Shown: positions 11,607 through 21,571 of the stretch, in pieces
Layout of the letters: each line of letters starts with the position of its first letter
Numbering within the stretch: position 1 is the stretch's first letter
Source: Parvularia atlantis
Taxonomy: Eukaryota > Opisthokonta > Rotosphaerida
Reading direction: 5' to 3'
DNA: 24,397 nucleotides
Assembly (NCBI GenBank): GCA_943704415.1
Contig: CALSCO010002505.1
Location: forward strand, 1 to 24,397
Notes under the pieces: model-generated
Seen by the model: the letters and a program-made list of their open reading frames with translations, nothing else
Databases searched by the model: none
Told to the model about the DNA's origin: nothing
Made by a program: the position numbers and the translations under genes

Positions 11607-12005
11607 CGCAACGTGTCACTTGTCATACAACGCAGCTAATTTCACTGAACAATGCATGCGTCGTCGTAGCCGTTCGGTCCAAGTCCATCAAGTCCGCCGG
11701 TGAGGTAGCGCGAAGTGCGATGCAAAGTGCGATCGACTTGCGATTTGCGTCGAACATCCGCGCGAGCGCTGTACAGCAGGACCACAGCGTCCAAGACGTC
11801 TGCTCGCACTCGACCCGCACATCAAGCACGAACATGCGGTGCTACAGTAGGCCTCTCATGCATAACAGAGCGCGTGGACGCGCTTGAGAGGGTATCAAAG
11901 CCGATGCTTATCCCTGCAAAGCTGCGTGTCTACCTAGCAGGGTGCGCCTCGGTTGTGTCATACGCGCCCTCAGGAGTCCAGAGCAAAAGACAACACAAGA
12001 TTTTG
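11607..12005. other. 399-bp spacer upstream of the HDAC6-like gene; one doubtful small ORF
   Basis: This lies between the HDAC6-like start and the stop of the Sis1-type J gene, both on the minus strand. It is visibly less GC-rich than its surroundings. It should hold the HDAC6-like promoter and the J gene 3' UTR. A 70-codon ATG ORF runs at 11623-11835 (minus), ending 16 bp before the HDAC6-like ATG; it begins MFVLDVRVECEQTSW and matches no family I know. A loose GTGCGAT repeat occurs near 11715-11755. I looked for tRNA A and B boxes and found none. Confidence 0.5.
11623..11835 (-). CDS. Doubtful small ORF, 70 aa
   Basis: ATG-initiated ORF with no recognisable domain, transmembrane segment or signal peptide. 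Its third codon positions are less GC-rich than in the confirmed genes. It ends just upstream of the HDAC6-like start on the same strand, so it could be an upstream ORF in that mRNA's leader, a tiny gene, or chance. Listed only because it is the sole intact ATG ORF in this spacer. Confidence 0.2.
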   Translation of the reverse strand: MFVLDVRVECEQTSWTLWSCCTALARMFDANRKSIALCIALRATSPADLMDLDRTATTTHALFSEISCVV

Positions 12006-13426
12006 TCACAGCAGCGCGGCGCGGATCTTGTCCTTCTGCGCCGACGACAGCGCCGACGGGAAGCGGATGTTGAACTTGACGAGCAGGTCGCCCTTCTGGC
12101 CCGGGCTGCGCGAGATCGGCATGCCCTCGCCCGGGATGCGCCGCGTCGTGCTGGGGTCGACGACGGTGTCGGACGTGACGGGCAGCTTGCGACTGTCGAG
12201 TGTGAGGACGTGCTTGGAAAAGCCTGCGGGAGTGGTGTGTCAGCCTCGAGGCAGCGCCGGCACGCGGGGCCGCCGCGCACCGGTCAGCGCCTCGGCCAGG
12301 GTGATGTCGAGCGTGCAGACGAGATTGTCGCCGTCGCGCTTGAACGTCGGGTGGGGCTTCTCCTCAATCGTGAACTCGATGTTCTGGAACTGGCCCGGTG
12401 CGATCTCGTCGCCCTCCTCCTTGAACGTGACCTTCGTGCCGGCCTTCCAGCCGGGCTTGATGTTGACCTCGATCACTGCGGCCGAGGCGTCAGCCGTCGT
12501 CGTCGGCGCCACAGCAACCGGACTGCTGCGCGCACCCTTCTCGGACGGCGAGCCGTCGTTGCGCTTGCGCTTGATCTTGAGCTTCTTCGTCGCGCCGCTG
12601 TACAGGTCTTCGAGGCTCACGGGCAGCTGCTTCTTGGCCACGAGCATGTCGGGCGAGACGCGTGCCCCGCCGCGCCCGGATCCGTCGTCGTCGACGTCCT
12701 GTGCGCCTGTCAGCGACGCCTCGCACGCCACGCACGCGCGTAACACACCATAAAGTCAAAGCCGCCGGGCATGCCGCCCATGCCGCCAGGCATACCGCCC
12801 ATGCCGCCGGGCATGCCGCCCATGCCGCCCATGCCGGGCATGCCACCCATGCCACCCATGCCGGGCATGCCACCCATGCGCACGCCGGGGCCACGGCCGC
12901 CCGCTCGCCCGCCGCGCCCGGCCGCGCCAAAGAGTTCGGCGAACGGGTCCATGCCCTGCGACGAGAAGAACTGCGCGGGCGCAAGTGTCAACAAGGGACT
13001 TATGCGCGCGCGAGGCAGCCACACCTGCTGAAAGATGCGCTCGGCGCCGTTCGGGTCCGACGACGTGAAGTGGAACGCGCCGCCGGGGAAGCCCGCGCCG
13101 CCCGGGAAGCCGCCCGTGCCCGCCGCGCCGGGCATCGCGCCGCCCTTGAGGCCCTCCTCGCCGTACTGGTCGTAGATCGTCCGCTTCTGCTTGTCGCTGA
13201 GCACCTCGTAGGCCTCGGCGACCTCCTTGAACTTGCGCTCCGACTCCTGCGCGCGCGGTCAGGCCGCCGCGGGCCGTGCGCGGGCCGTGCGCACCTCCTT
13301 CTTGTCCGGGTTCCTGTCCGGGTGGTGCTTGAGGGCGAGCTTCTTGTACGCCGACTTGATCGCGTCCTCGTCGGCGTCGCGCGCCACGCCGAGGATCTTG
13401 TAGTAGTCCTTGGACGACGAGGGCAT
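12006..13426 (-). CDS. Class II J protein of DNAJB1/Sis1 type (5 exons, 403 aa)
   Basis: Cytosolic Hsp40 co-chaperone. Introns: 12224-12280, 12699-12748, 12971-13024, 13247-13294. The J domain starts [20 protein letters not shown] and contains [11 protein letters not shown], with the HPD at about residues 36-38. It is followed by a G/F region ([16 protein letters not shown]), a conserved [14 protein letters not shown] segment, and a Gly/Met region of repeated GGMPG (about residues 145-190). The two C-terminal beta-barrel domains include [20 protein letters not shown] and [20 protein letters not shown]. There is no CxxCxGxG zinc finger, so it is not class I. The G/F then G/M order is that of yeast Sis1. 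The last residues lack an EEVD or CaaX motif. Transcription diverges from SIN3 across 561 bp; a GAAGCTTC palindrome in that spacer looks like a two-unit heat-shock element. Confidence 0.93.
12766..12880. repeat. Degenerate repeat encoding the Gly/Met-rich segment of the Sis1-type J protein
   Basis: GCCGCCCATGCCGGGCAT-like units of 9 to 18 bp are repeated head to tail on the plus strand and encode MGGMPG on the minus strand. Earlier units (minus-strand order) read MPGMGGMGG and later ones MPGGMGG, suggesting two rounds of local expansion. Boundaries are approximate. Confidence 0.8.
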
Positions 13427-13987
13427 GCTTGCTGGCGGAGTGTGCGTGTGCTGCGCGGGCGTGGAAGGTGCGCGAAAAGGTTGCGTGTCAGCACGCGAGT
13501 CCGGCAGAATGGCGCGCGCGCCGCGGCAGCGAGAAGAGTTAGCGGGCGGGCGCGCACACACTGCGCCGCCGCAGCAGCAGGCGAAAGTGCGTCACACCCG
13601 CAGAGGCCACCAGCGGCGCCTGCCCTCAAGAACGCCCGCGGTGAGTCAAGTCGTCAGCAGAAAGTGCGCGAAGCTTCCGCGGGCATGCCCGGCACCGGCT
13701 CATCCAGTCAACGCATTGGTCACTGAACCTCGATTTACTGGTGCGCTCTTCTTTGTTCGTTGTGAGAGGCGCGCGCGCGCTGCCTTGGCCCGTGCGGCGT
13801 TGGGGCGCGTGGGGAGGGCGCGTCGGGCGCGGCGTGGTGCGCGCTTCTGTGCTGCGCGCGAGGGGGCTCGGGCGTGCGGGCCGATGCGTGGGGATTCGCG
13901 CGGATCAGCGGCTGACTGGCAGTCGCGCGCGACGCGTACGCGCGACCCCGCCGCGCAGCAGTAGCAGCCCGTTCCTCTCGCACCAGC
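13427..13987. promoter_or_regulatory. 561-bp divergent promoter region between the Sis1-type J gene and SIN3
   Basis: No gene is seen here. The region contains GAAGCTTC at 13670-13677 (inverted GAA/TTC, the core of a two-unit heat-shock element; a third unit in register is absent). It also has ATTGG at 13715-13719 (CCAAT on the minus strand) and a short less GC-rich stretch at about 13710-13765 that could mark a transcription start. Assignments are by motif only. Confidence 0.4.
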
Positions 13988-14329
13988 ATGGGCGACGCGC
14001 CGTCGCCGCCCGCCCCCGCCGCCCCCGTCGCTCCCGCCGCGCCGCCAGCCAGCGCGCCCGCCGAGCCCGTCACGGAGGTGGTGACGGCCGTGCCCCTCAC
14101 CGCGGCGCCGCACGAGGCCGCGCCGGCCCCGGTCGCGTCGCCGCCGCCGGCCGCCGAGTTGCCCGCGGGCGCGCCGACGCCGCCGCAGACGCAGCTGCAG
14201 CAGCTGGCGACGGTGCGCGCGGACGCGCAGTGCCGGGAAAAAGCCTTTTGCAGAACGGAGCCACGCAGCACGCCCAGCACGCGCACGAGTCGGCGCACGC
14301 GCACGCGCACGCGCAGCAGGCCGATTACG

Positions 14330-14360
<31 letters not shown>

Positions 14361-17300
14361 CGAGCAGCACGAGCAGCAGAAGAACTACAACGCGCAGGCA
14401 CGGCACCCGACCACTGCCGCCTCACGCCTACTCAACCACGCCCCGCGCGCGCGCAGATGGCCCAGCAGGCCGCGCAGCAGCAGGCCGCGCTCATGGGCGC
14501 CGGGCAGGCCGTGGACATGCAGATGTACGGCGGCTTTGGGTGCGCACAGCCACCGGCCTGCCGCGCCCGCCCGCTCGCTCACGCGCAAACAAAACGCAGC
14601 GGCGGCGGCAGCTCAACCCCATCGCAGCAGAACTTCCGCCCGCTCAACGTCAAGGACGCGTTGTCGTACCTGGACCAGGTCAAGATGCAGTTCAACGACC
14701 AGCCCGAGGTCTACAACCAGTTTCTCGACATTATGAAGGACTTCAAGTCGCAGAGGTGCGCGCAGTGCTGCAACGCGACAGGCCGACGCAGCCTTGACGA
14801 CCGGCCCGCGTCCAGCATCGATACGCCGGGCGTGATCCAGCGCGTGTCGACGCTGTTCCAGGGTCACCGCAACCTCATCCAGGGTTTCAACACGTTCCTC
14901 CCGCCCGGCTTCAAGGTGCGACGCTTTGCTCGTGCTTTGTTCGTGCTTCGCGCCGGTCTGACCGCGCACGCGCAGATCGACATGCCTGCGGATGAGTCGT
15001 TGCCACCCGTCGTCACGCAGACGACCGAGAACGGCTCGCTGCAGTACACCGTGCAGACGCAGCGTGCGCCGCCGCGCGCGAGGCCGCCCCGTGCCTGCCG
15101 GCCCGCTGATCGGCCCGCCGCAGCACTCATGCACTCGATGCACTCGCACCACCGCCAGCAGTCGTACATGGCGCAGCCCGTCTCGCCGCCGTACATGCCG
15201 CAGCCGCAGCCGCCCTCGCCCAACACCATCGCGGCAATGCAGTCCGGCGTACGTGTGCACACACGCGCTTGCAGCCCGCGCCTGCTTATCCTGGTGCTGC
15301 TTGCACGCAGATGAACATGCCGCCGCGCAAGCAGCCGGTCGAGTTCAACCACGCGATCAACTACGTCAACAAGATCAAGGTGCGCGCGCGCCCTCGATGT
15401 GAACCCGGTCGGCCCCGCTCATCGCTGCCGCCCAGACGCGCTTCAACGCTCAGCCGGAGACGTACAAGAGCTTTCTCGAAATCCTGCACACGTACCAGAA
15501 GGAGCAGAAGTCGATCAAAGAGGTGCGCCGGCGGCTTGCGACACCGGGCTGCGCCCCGCTGAGCAGTGCCGTGGCCGCAGGTCTACGATCAGGTGGCGAT
15601 CTTGTTCCACAGCCACCCGGACCTGCTGCAAGAGTTTTCACAGTTCCTGCCCGAGGCCGTACCACACCAGCAGGCGGCGCAGTTTGCCGCGCAGCAGGCC
15701 GCGTCTTCGTCGATGAGTGCGCCCGACGCGCGTGTGCCCGCAGGTGCCGCGCGCTGCCAACCCGCGCCCGTAGTGATGCAAGGCGGCCGCGGCCACCTCG
15801 CGCCGCCGCCGTCGGCGCCGGCCACGTCCGAGCACTTTGGCATGCAGGTCTCGCGCAAGAAGTGCGTCGCTCGCAGCCCGACTTTGCGCGCGCCCTGACC
15901 CTGCCGCGCCGCTGCCGCAGCTCCAAGTCGACCGGCAGCCGCCAGTACAACAAGCGGTCGGGCGACAAGGCGGGCCTGTCGAGCGGGATAATGCAGTCCG
16001 GCATGCCGAACAAGGTGCGTCCGCGCGGCTGTCATGGGGCGCGGAGGCGTGACCGTGCGCCCGCGTGCGCGCGTCTCGTCCCCACAGAAGGCCAAAACGC
16101 GCCAGGCGTTCTCGCCCCCGAGCGCGTTCGGCATGGACATGCAGCAGATGTCGGGCAAGGTGCCGCGGCCATTGTGCACGCACGGGCGCGCGCTCATTGT
16201 CGCCCCGCAGGACATGGTCATGGACAGCCGTTTCGGCCACCGCGCCGGGCCGCTCAGCCTGCCCGCGGGCAACGGCATGCCGCTCACGAGCGCGTCGGAC
16301 GAGCTCGAGTTCTTCGACCGCGTCAAGCGGTGCGCGTGGGGCTTTCGGTTGCGCATGTGCTCCGGCTGAGCCTTCTGCACTGCACAGCACCCTCGGCAGC
16401 AAGGCCGTCTACAGCGAGTTCCTCAAGTGCCTTAACCTGTTCTCGCAGGAGATCGTGACCAAGTGCGTTTGGCGGGCCTACGCGCGCTTTGGCTGAGCGC
16501 GAGGGCGCACAGGCATGAGCTGGTGCACCTGGTGCAGAACTTCCTCGCCAAGACGCCCGACCTGTTTGAGTGGTTCAAGCAGTTCATCGGCTACAAGGAG
16601 TCGCAGGGTACGTGCGCGTCCGTGCACACAGGGCGGTGCGGCAGGCTCACGCAACGGCGCGCGGACACAGACACGACGCTCGGCGAGCGCCGCCAGTTCT
16701 CGCCCAACTTCCCGCAGATCGACTACAACAAGTGCAACCGCTACGGCCCGTCGTACCGCGCCATGCCCAAGGCGTTCCAGGTTTGGCGGTACAGGCCGGT
16801 CAGCGACGTCGTTCTGATACGGCCCGCCGCAGCGCCCGCAGTGCTCCGGCCGCACCGAGCTGTGCAGCGAGGTCCTCAACGACACCTGGGTCTCGTTCCC
16901 GTGCTGGAGCGAGGACTCGCCCTTCCTGGCCACGCGCAAGAACCCGTACGAGGAGGCCATCTACAAGGCCGAAGACGAGCGGTGCGCGGCATGTGTGTGC
17001 GCGTACCCGCCGGCTGAACACGGGGCGCGCAGCTACGAGGCCGACCACATGCTCGAGCTCAACCGCTCGACGATCAAGAGCCTCGAGGCCGTGATGGACA
17101 AGATCCACTCGATGCCGAGCGATGAGTCGCAGCGCTTCCGCCTGGGCGACAACCTCGGCGGTGCGGCCCTGTTGGCGGCGGTTGCCCTCGTGTGTGTGCG
17201 CTGACACTGCGGCGTGCAGGGACATCCGAGGTCATCTACCAGCTCGCGATAAAGTATGTCTACGGCGACCACTCGCCCGAGGTGCTCGACAGCCTCCGGC

Positions 17301-19754
17301 GGCACCCGCAGACGGTCATCCCGATCGTGCTGAACCGCTTGAGGCAAAAGGACGAAGAGTGGCGCAAGACGCAGGTGCGGGTCGCGCCTGCTCGTGCCCG
17401 CGCTCGCTGCTGACGCGCGGGCGCAGCGCGAGTGGAACAAGATCTGGCGCGAGCTCTACAACAAGAACTACTACCGCGCGCTCGACTACCAGGCGGTCAA
17501 CTTCAAGAACAACGACAAAAAGGCGATCACCGTGCGGTGAGTAGTAGGCGGCCGACGCCGGCAGGCGCTCACGGGTGCGGTGGGGGGGACGTGCGCAGGC
17601 AACTCGTTCAGGAGGCCGAGACGCTCCTGGCCGAGCAGCTCGACCGCATCGGCGAGATGGTGCCCGGCAAGCCCTCGAACCAGTTTGAGTTCCTTATGTC
17701 GTGCGTCGCGTGCGCGGCGTGGCGCTCGACGCGGCGGCCTCACACGCTGCGCCTCGCCAGCGACGACAGCGTCCTGTACGACATCTCCCGCCTCGTCATC
17801 GCCAGCCTCGAGCGCGCAAACATGTCCAACGGCGACAAGGACCGCGTAAGCTACTTCTGCTACGAGATCCTCCCGCGCATGTTCAGGCTGCCGCCGCTCC
17901 CCGCGGCCGGCCGGCGCTTCTTCCGCACGCAGCGCGGCGCCGCGGGCGCCAGCAACGGTCAGAGCAGCACGGAGGACGCGGCGACGGCGGCCGTGCCGAT
18001 GGTGATCAAGACCGCGGCCGAGCACGGCTCTTACGGTGTGCTGCGTATGATCCGCTGCGGGCGCACCGTTGACGTTGCGCAGGCCCGGGAGAGTCGCGCC
18101 AGAGCGTGGACGTGCAGCTGTTTGCCAACAACACGCTCTACGCCTTGGTGCGGCTGGTACAGGTGCGCAGGCCCGCACGAGGCGCGCCCGTGACCGTCGT
18201 TGACCGGGCGCGGCGCGATTGCAGATCTGCTACACCCGTCTGCTCAAGATGAAGCAGCTCGCGAACGACGCCGAGCACCCCAAGCCCGTCAACGAGGTCG
18301 CGCAGGAGCTGGCGCTGCCGGCGAAGGGTGCGCGACCGTGCGCGCTGTAGCCAAGGAACGTCACCTGACGCTGCTGCCGCGCAGGCGATGTGCCACCCAA
18401 GGGTTACTACGCGCGGCTGCTCGAGCTGATCGAGAGCTTTGTGGACACCAAGATTGAGCCGGCGCAGTTTGAGGGTGTGACGCATCCTGCAAGCGTCACG
18501 CGCATTCTGCTTACGCCCGCGCGACGACAGACGCCACACGCGAGATGTTTGGCACGTCGGCATACATCTCGTTCACGATGGACAAGGTCGTCGGCGCGCT
18601 TACGAAGCAAATCCAGACGGCCGTGACCGAGAAGCAATCCGTCAGCCTGCTTGAGCTCTTCGCCGCGGCAAACTGGTTCCCGATCGCGCTGCAGCGCGCC
18701 AAGAGCGCCGACGACAAAGAGCGCGACGAGGACGAGGACGGCGATGACGAGGAGGACGACGACAAGGCCGATAACGCCGATGCCGCCCCCGACAGCGCCA
18801 AGGTGCGCACCGGGCTGCGCAGAGGCTCGGGCGCTGACGATTGGGCGCGCGTGCAGGCGAACGGTGACGCATTAGCCGAGGCGACCGCGCTCGACCAGAC
18901 CGTGTACCGCGAGCGCGCGGACCAGATCATCGGGCCGAGCGAGAACTGCTACCTCATCGACTACGTGCGTCGCGTGCACCATGCAGCGAGCCGGCTGACG
19001 TGTGGCGCAGTGCACGGACGACCTGACGATGTACATCCGCCTGTTTGCGCGCGCCAAGACGGGCCGGCTGGACGACACGGCGGTGCAGGAGGACTGGTCG
19101 GTGTACGTCGACCGGTACGTGCACCGCGAGGTCACGTCGCCCGAGCTTCTGCCCAAGCGGCCGGTCTTCCTCAAGCGGTGCGGGCTGCGCAGCACGCTGT
19201 GCGGGCGAGCTGAGCGTGCTCGCTACGCAGGACGCTGCGCAAGGACGAGAGCGCGATCGACACGGCCGAGGTGCTCAGCAACCTCGAGTGCAAGATCTGC
19301 GTCAACACGTACAAGGTGCGCGCCTGCATGCGTTCGGCCAGCGGCACGACCCGCCTGAGCGAGCGCGCAGCTCTTCTTTGTCGAGAACACGGAGGACTAC
19401 TTCCGCCAGACCCGCACCGCGCCGTTCTCGCCCAAGCGTGCGGCCGACCGCTCGCGCGTGTTCCGCGCGTGGCTGGACGGGTGCGCGACCTGCCTGTGCA
19501 CGCCGCACCCATGCGGCCGTCTTACACATCGCAGGCCGCGCGGCTGGGCACGGGGCCTGTCGCGCGACGCGCGCGAGACACTACATCGCGAGGCCGAGCA
19601 TCTGCTGCTGGGCGCTGTGCGTCGTGTGCTCCGTGCATCTGTTATGTGCGCGCGCAGCTGACGCGTGCCGCGGCAGGATGGCAAGACGTCGGCCACGCCC
19701 GCGACGCGCCTCGGCGTGTCGGCGCGCATCTTCACTCGTCGTGGCGAGCTCTGA
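13988..19754 (+). CDS. SIN3: SIN3 transcriptional corepressor scaffold (32 exons, 1338 aa)
   Basis: Scaffold of the SIN3-HDAC corepressor complex. Introns: 14213-14253, 14398-14456, 14540-14599, 14756-14815, 14916-14975, 15064-15123, 15249-15310, 15380-15435, 15523-15580, 15862-15920, 16015-16087, 16160-16210, 16330-16387, 16463-16512, 16608-16670, 16781-16832, 16982-17032, 17161-17219, 17375-17426, 17537-17598, 17701-17760, 18036-18082, 18163-18224, 18328-18384, 18475-18530, 18803-18856, 18965-19010, 19178-19230, 19316-19370, 19481-19534, 19617-19676. PAH1 is about residues 166-236 ([35 protein letters not shown]). PAH2 is about 313-390, PAH3 about 537-605. The HDAC-interaction region is about 613-760 ([43 protein letters not shown]). 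The SIN3 C-terminal domain lies about 870-1260 ([25 protein letters not shown]). The N terminus is Pro/Ala-rich with His-Ala and poly-Gln runs; an acidic Asp/Glu tract lies near 18715-18770. Length is close to animal SIN3. Confidence 0.95.
14330..14391 (+). repeat. CAG repeat encoding poly-Gln in the SIN3 N terminus
   Basis: A run of eight CAG codons continues into CACGAGCAG units. It encodes QQQQQQQQ followed by HEQHEQQ, just after a His-Ala dipeptide run. Glutamine-rich SIN3 N termini are common in other eukaryotes. Confidence 0.85.
14398..14456 (+). other. GC-AG intron in SIN3 (intron 2)
   Basis: The upstream exon ends AACGCGCAG and the next bases are GCACGG; no usable GT lies nearby. The acceptor is GCGCGCAG before ATGGCCCAG. 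Removal of 59 nt restores the frame, phase 0 to phase 0, into the exon leading to PAH1. The exon side CAG is the strong consensus that GC donors normally need. Confidence 0.75.
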
Positions 19755-19766
19755 CTGACCTGTGTG

Positions 19767-21413
19767 ATGTATACGCTTCTTCCAGGCGCAATGGGGCCGT
19801 GGCCGTTGCGCGTGGCGCGCCTCGTGGTCGCGGCCGCGCTGCTGCTGGCCGGCGCGCTGGCGCTGCTGCGTCTCGCGGCGCCGCCGACGTCGCCCGCGCC
19901 CGCCGTGGCCGTGCGGACGCATCTGGTGCCGCCGAGCCTCGCGCCCGCGTGGTGCGGCCCGCTCGACGCGGCCGGCGCGGCCGCCGCCGCCCTCCCGCCG
20001 GCCGAGCACTTCACGGTCGGCGCGGCGCGGCGCGTGCGCGGCGCGGACGGAGGCGGCGGCGACGGCGGCGGCGCCGAGTACGAGCTGACGATCGCGCCGC
20101 TGCGCGTCTTCGGCTGCGCACCCGGGTGCCGCCGCGTGCCGGCGTGCGCGCCCGCGGCCGTGTTCGAGGTGCCCGTGGCCGGGCCGGCGCTGCGCCTCGC
20201 CGGCGACGTCACGCCGCCCGACGAGGCCGACGCGGACGTGCGCTGGACGGTGCGCGTGCGCGTGCCGCCGGGCGCACCGGGCGCGTACACGGCGACCGTG
20301 CGGCTCATGTTCCTCAACTACACGCACGCGAGCGCCTCGCACAGCTGCGCCATGCGCACGGCGTGCTGGGACGAGCTGCGCGGCACGCCGCCCTCGGCGC
20401 GCGCACTCTGGCCCGACAAGCAGTACGATGCCGTTGTCGCCACCGTGCGCATCGACGTCGACGCCGCCGCCGTCGGACCGGCCGACGCCTTCGCGATGCG
20501 CCGCGCCGCACTCCCATGGTGCGCGCATCTGCGCCCACCGGCCTTGCCCGGCGCGTGGGACGCCGCCTTCGTCAACTTCTACCCGCACGCGTGCCGCCTG
20601 ATCGGCCTGCGCGCCAACGCGACCGAGGGCACCGAGCACGCCGCGCGCCTGCGCCGCACGCTCGAAGGCCGCTGGGTCAACGTCTTTGGCGACTCGAACG
20701 CGCGCCACTGGTTCTACCCGTTTTGCTCGCTGCTCGGCGCCACCGGCTGGCACAAGAAGCCCGACGAGCACAACCGCAAGGGCGACTCGGTCCACGTGTG
20801 CTTCCGCATCGAGCCGCCGGCCTTTGTCATCGCGTTGCGCATGTGGTGGCCCTCGTCGTTCCCCACGCTCGACTGCTTCCTGTCGCAGCCGGCCCGTGCC
20901 GTCCTCTCCGAGGCGCACTTCAACGAGACGGCCGGCACGGGGCCCAGCCGCGCCTTCTGGGGCCGCGCCCGCCCGGACCTCGTCATCATCTCGGCCGGCT
21001 CGCACGACTTCCACACGGTCGTGCACCAGCCCGAACTCTACCGCACGTTCTTCGCCGGCGCCGACCCGCCGCTAAACGGGCCCGACGCCGCCAGCAAGCT
21101 CGCCTTTGTTGACGTGACCGCGACCAACTCGCTCTGGATCCCGGCCAATGTGCCCAACACGTCGCTCTCGTTCGTGATGCAGAACAACGTGCGCGTGCAG
21201 CTCATCAATAACAACATCCGCGCGGCCTTTCCGCCCCCGTTGTACACCCACGTCGACGCTTGGTCAATCTCGCTCCCGCCCAACCTGTTCACCTACGTCA
21301 GCGACGCCGTGCACCTCCACCCGACCGTGATGAAGGTCCTGTCCGAGACCATCGTCAACTACATTGCCGAGCTGCTCGTGCCGGGCTTTGCGGCGGCCGC
21401 GGCCAACCTGTGA
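19767..21413 (+). CDS. Intronless NXPE/PC-esterase-like type II membrane protein (548 aa)
   Basis: Resembles the NXPE family: an N-terminal signal anchor (about residues 15-37, VARLVVAAALLLAGALALL), an Ig/filamin-like region (about 100-190, including APGAYTATVRLMFLNYTHAS), then a C-terminal SGNH/PC-esterase domain (about 295-545). Visible catalytic blocks are VFGDSNARHWF with nucleophile Ser310, LVIISAGSHDFH, and SDAVHLHP giving Asp513 and His516. DAWSIS preceding the last block also fits NXPE. Several NxT/S sites suggest a lumenal or extracellular catalytic domain. Substrate is unknown; related enzymes act on O-acetyl groups of glycans. There are no introns, unlike every neighbour. The ATG at 19767 lies 12 bp after the SIN3 stop; an ATG at 19791 is an equally good start and would still keep the anchor. 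Confidence 0.8.
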   Translation: MYTLLPGAMGPWPLRVARLVVAAALLLAGALALLRLAAPPTSPAPAVAVRTHLVPPSLAPAWCGPLDAAGAAAAALPPAEHFTVGAARRVRGADGGGGDGGGAEYELTIAPLRVFGCAPGCRRVPACAPAAVFEVPVAGPALRLAGDVTPPDEADADVRWTVRVRVPPGAPGAYTATVRLMFLNYTHASASHSCAMRTACWDELRGTPPSARALWPDKQYDAVVATVRIDVDAAAVGPADAFAMRRAALPWCAHLRPPALPGAWDAAFVNFYPHACRLIGLRANATEGTEHAARLRRTLEGRWVNVFGDSNARHWFYPFCSLLGATGWHKKPDEHNRKGDSVHVCFRIEPPAFVIALRMWWPSSFPTLDCFLSQPARAVLSEAHFNETAGTGPSRAFWGRARPDLVIISAGSHDFHTVVHQPELYRTFFAGADPPLNGPDAASKLAFVDVTATNSLWIPANVPNTSLSFVMQNNVRVQLINNNIRAAFPPPLYTHVDAWSISLPPNLFTYVSDAVHLHPTVMKVLSETIVNYIAELLVPGFAAAAANL

Positions 21414-21471
21414 GTTTCTTCTGCTAGGACTAAGTGTTGGGTTGCTACCCGGTGTGCCTTTTTGTTTGTGC

Positions 21472-21525
21472 GGCTGTTAGCGTCTTGCTGCGCAAACTGG
21501 CTGCTAGCGTCTTGCTGCGCATTGT
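21472..21525. repeat. 27-bp direct repeat, two copies, in a convergent spacer
   Basis: Copies at 21472-21498 and 21499-21525 share the core TAGCGTCTTGCTGCGCA and differ at a few bases, mostly near the 3' end. They lie between the NXPE-like stop and the TM9SF3 stop (158 bp apart), within presumed 3' UTRs. The surrounding sequence is T-rich for this genome and may carry polyadenylation signals. Confidence 0.75.
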
Positions 21526-21571
21526 TCATGAACCACACACCGCGGCGCACACCATTCACCCGCGCGCTCAC

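Noticed and set aside
11607-12005. tRNA or small structured RNA in the spacer
   Set aside because: No B-box-like GGTTCRANYCC or matching A box on either strand, and no clear hairpin series by eye.
2467-13426. Two J-protein genes as a recent tandem duplication
   Set aside because: They differ in J-domain sequence, linker type and intron positions, and are about 7.7 kb apart with three unrelated genes between.
15724-15790. An extra intron in SIN3 exon 10 starting GTGCCCGCAG
   Set aside because: No acceptor in this stretch restores the frame, and reading through is open and consistent with a disordered linker between PAH2 and PAH3.
9148-19754. HDAC6-like gene and SIN3 as a functional deacetylase cluster
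   Set aside because: SIN3 complexes use class I HDACs; HDAC6-type enzymes are mainly cytoplasmic. The genes are separated by a J protein gene and lie on opposite strands, so proximity is probably chance.
19581-21026. A long open frame (481 codons) antisense to the NXPE-like gene
   Set aside because: Very high GC makes stops rare in all frames. The translation is Arg/Ala-rich with no family features, while the plus strand has a signal anchor and a complete SGNH triad.
19271-21112. A 613-codon plus-strand open frame spanning the SIN3 end and NXPE-like start
   Set aside because: It runs out of frame through both genes and through two SIN3 introns. Its product is low-complexity Arg/Ala.
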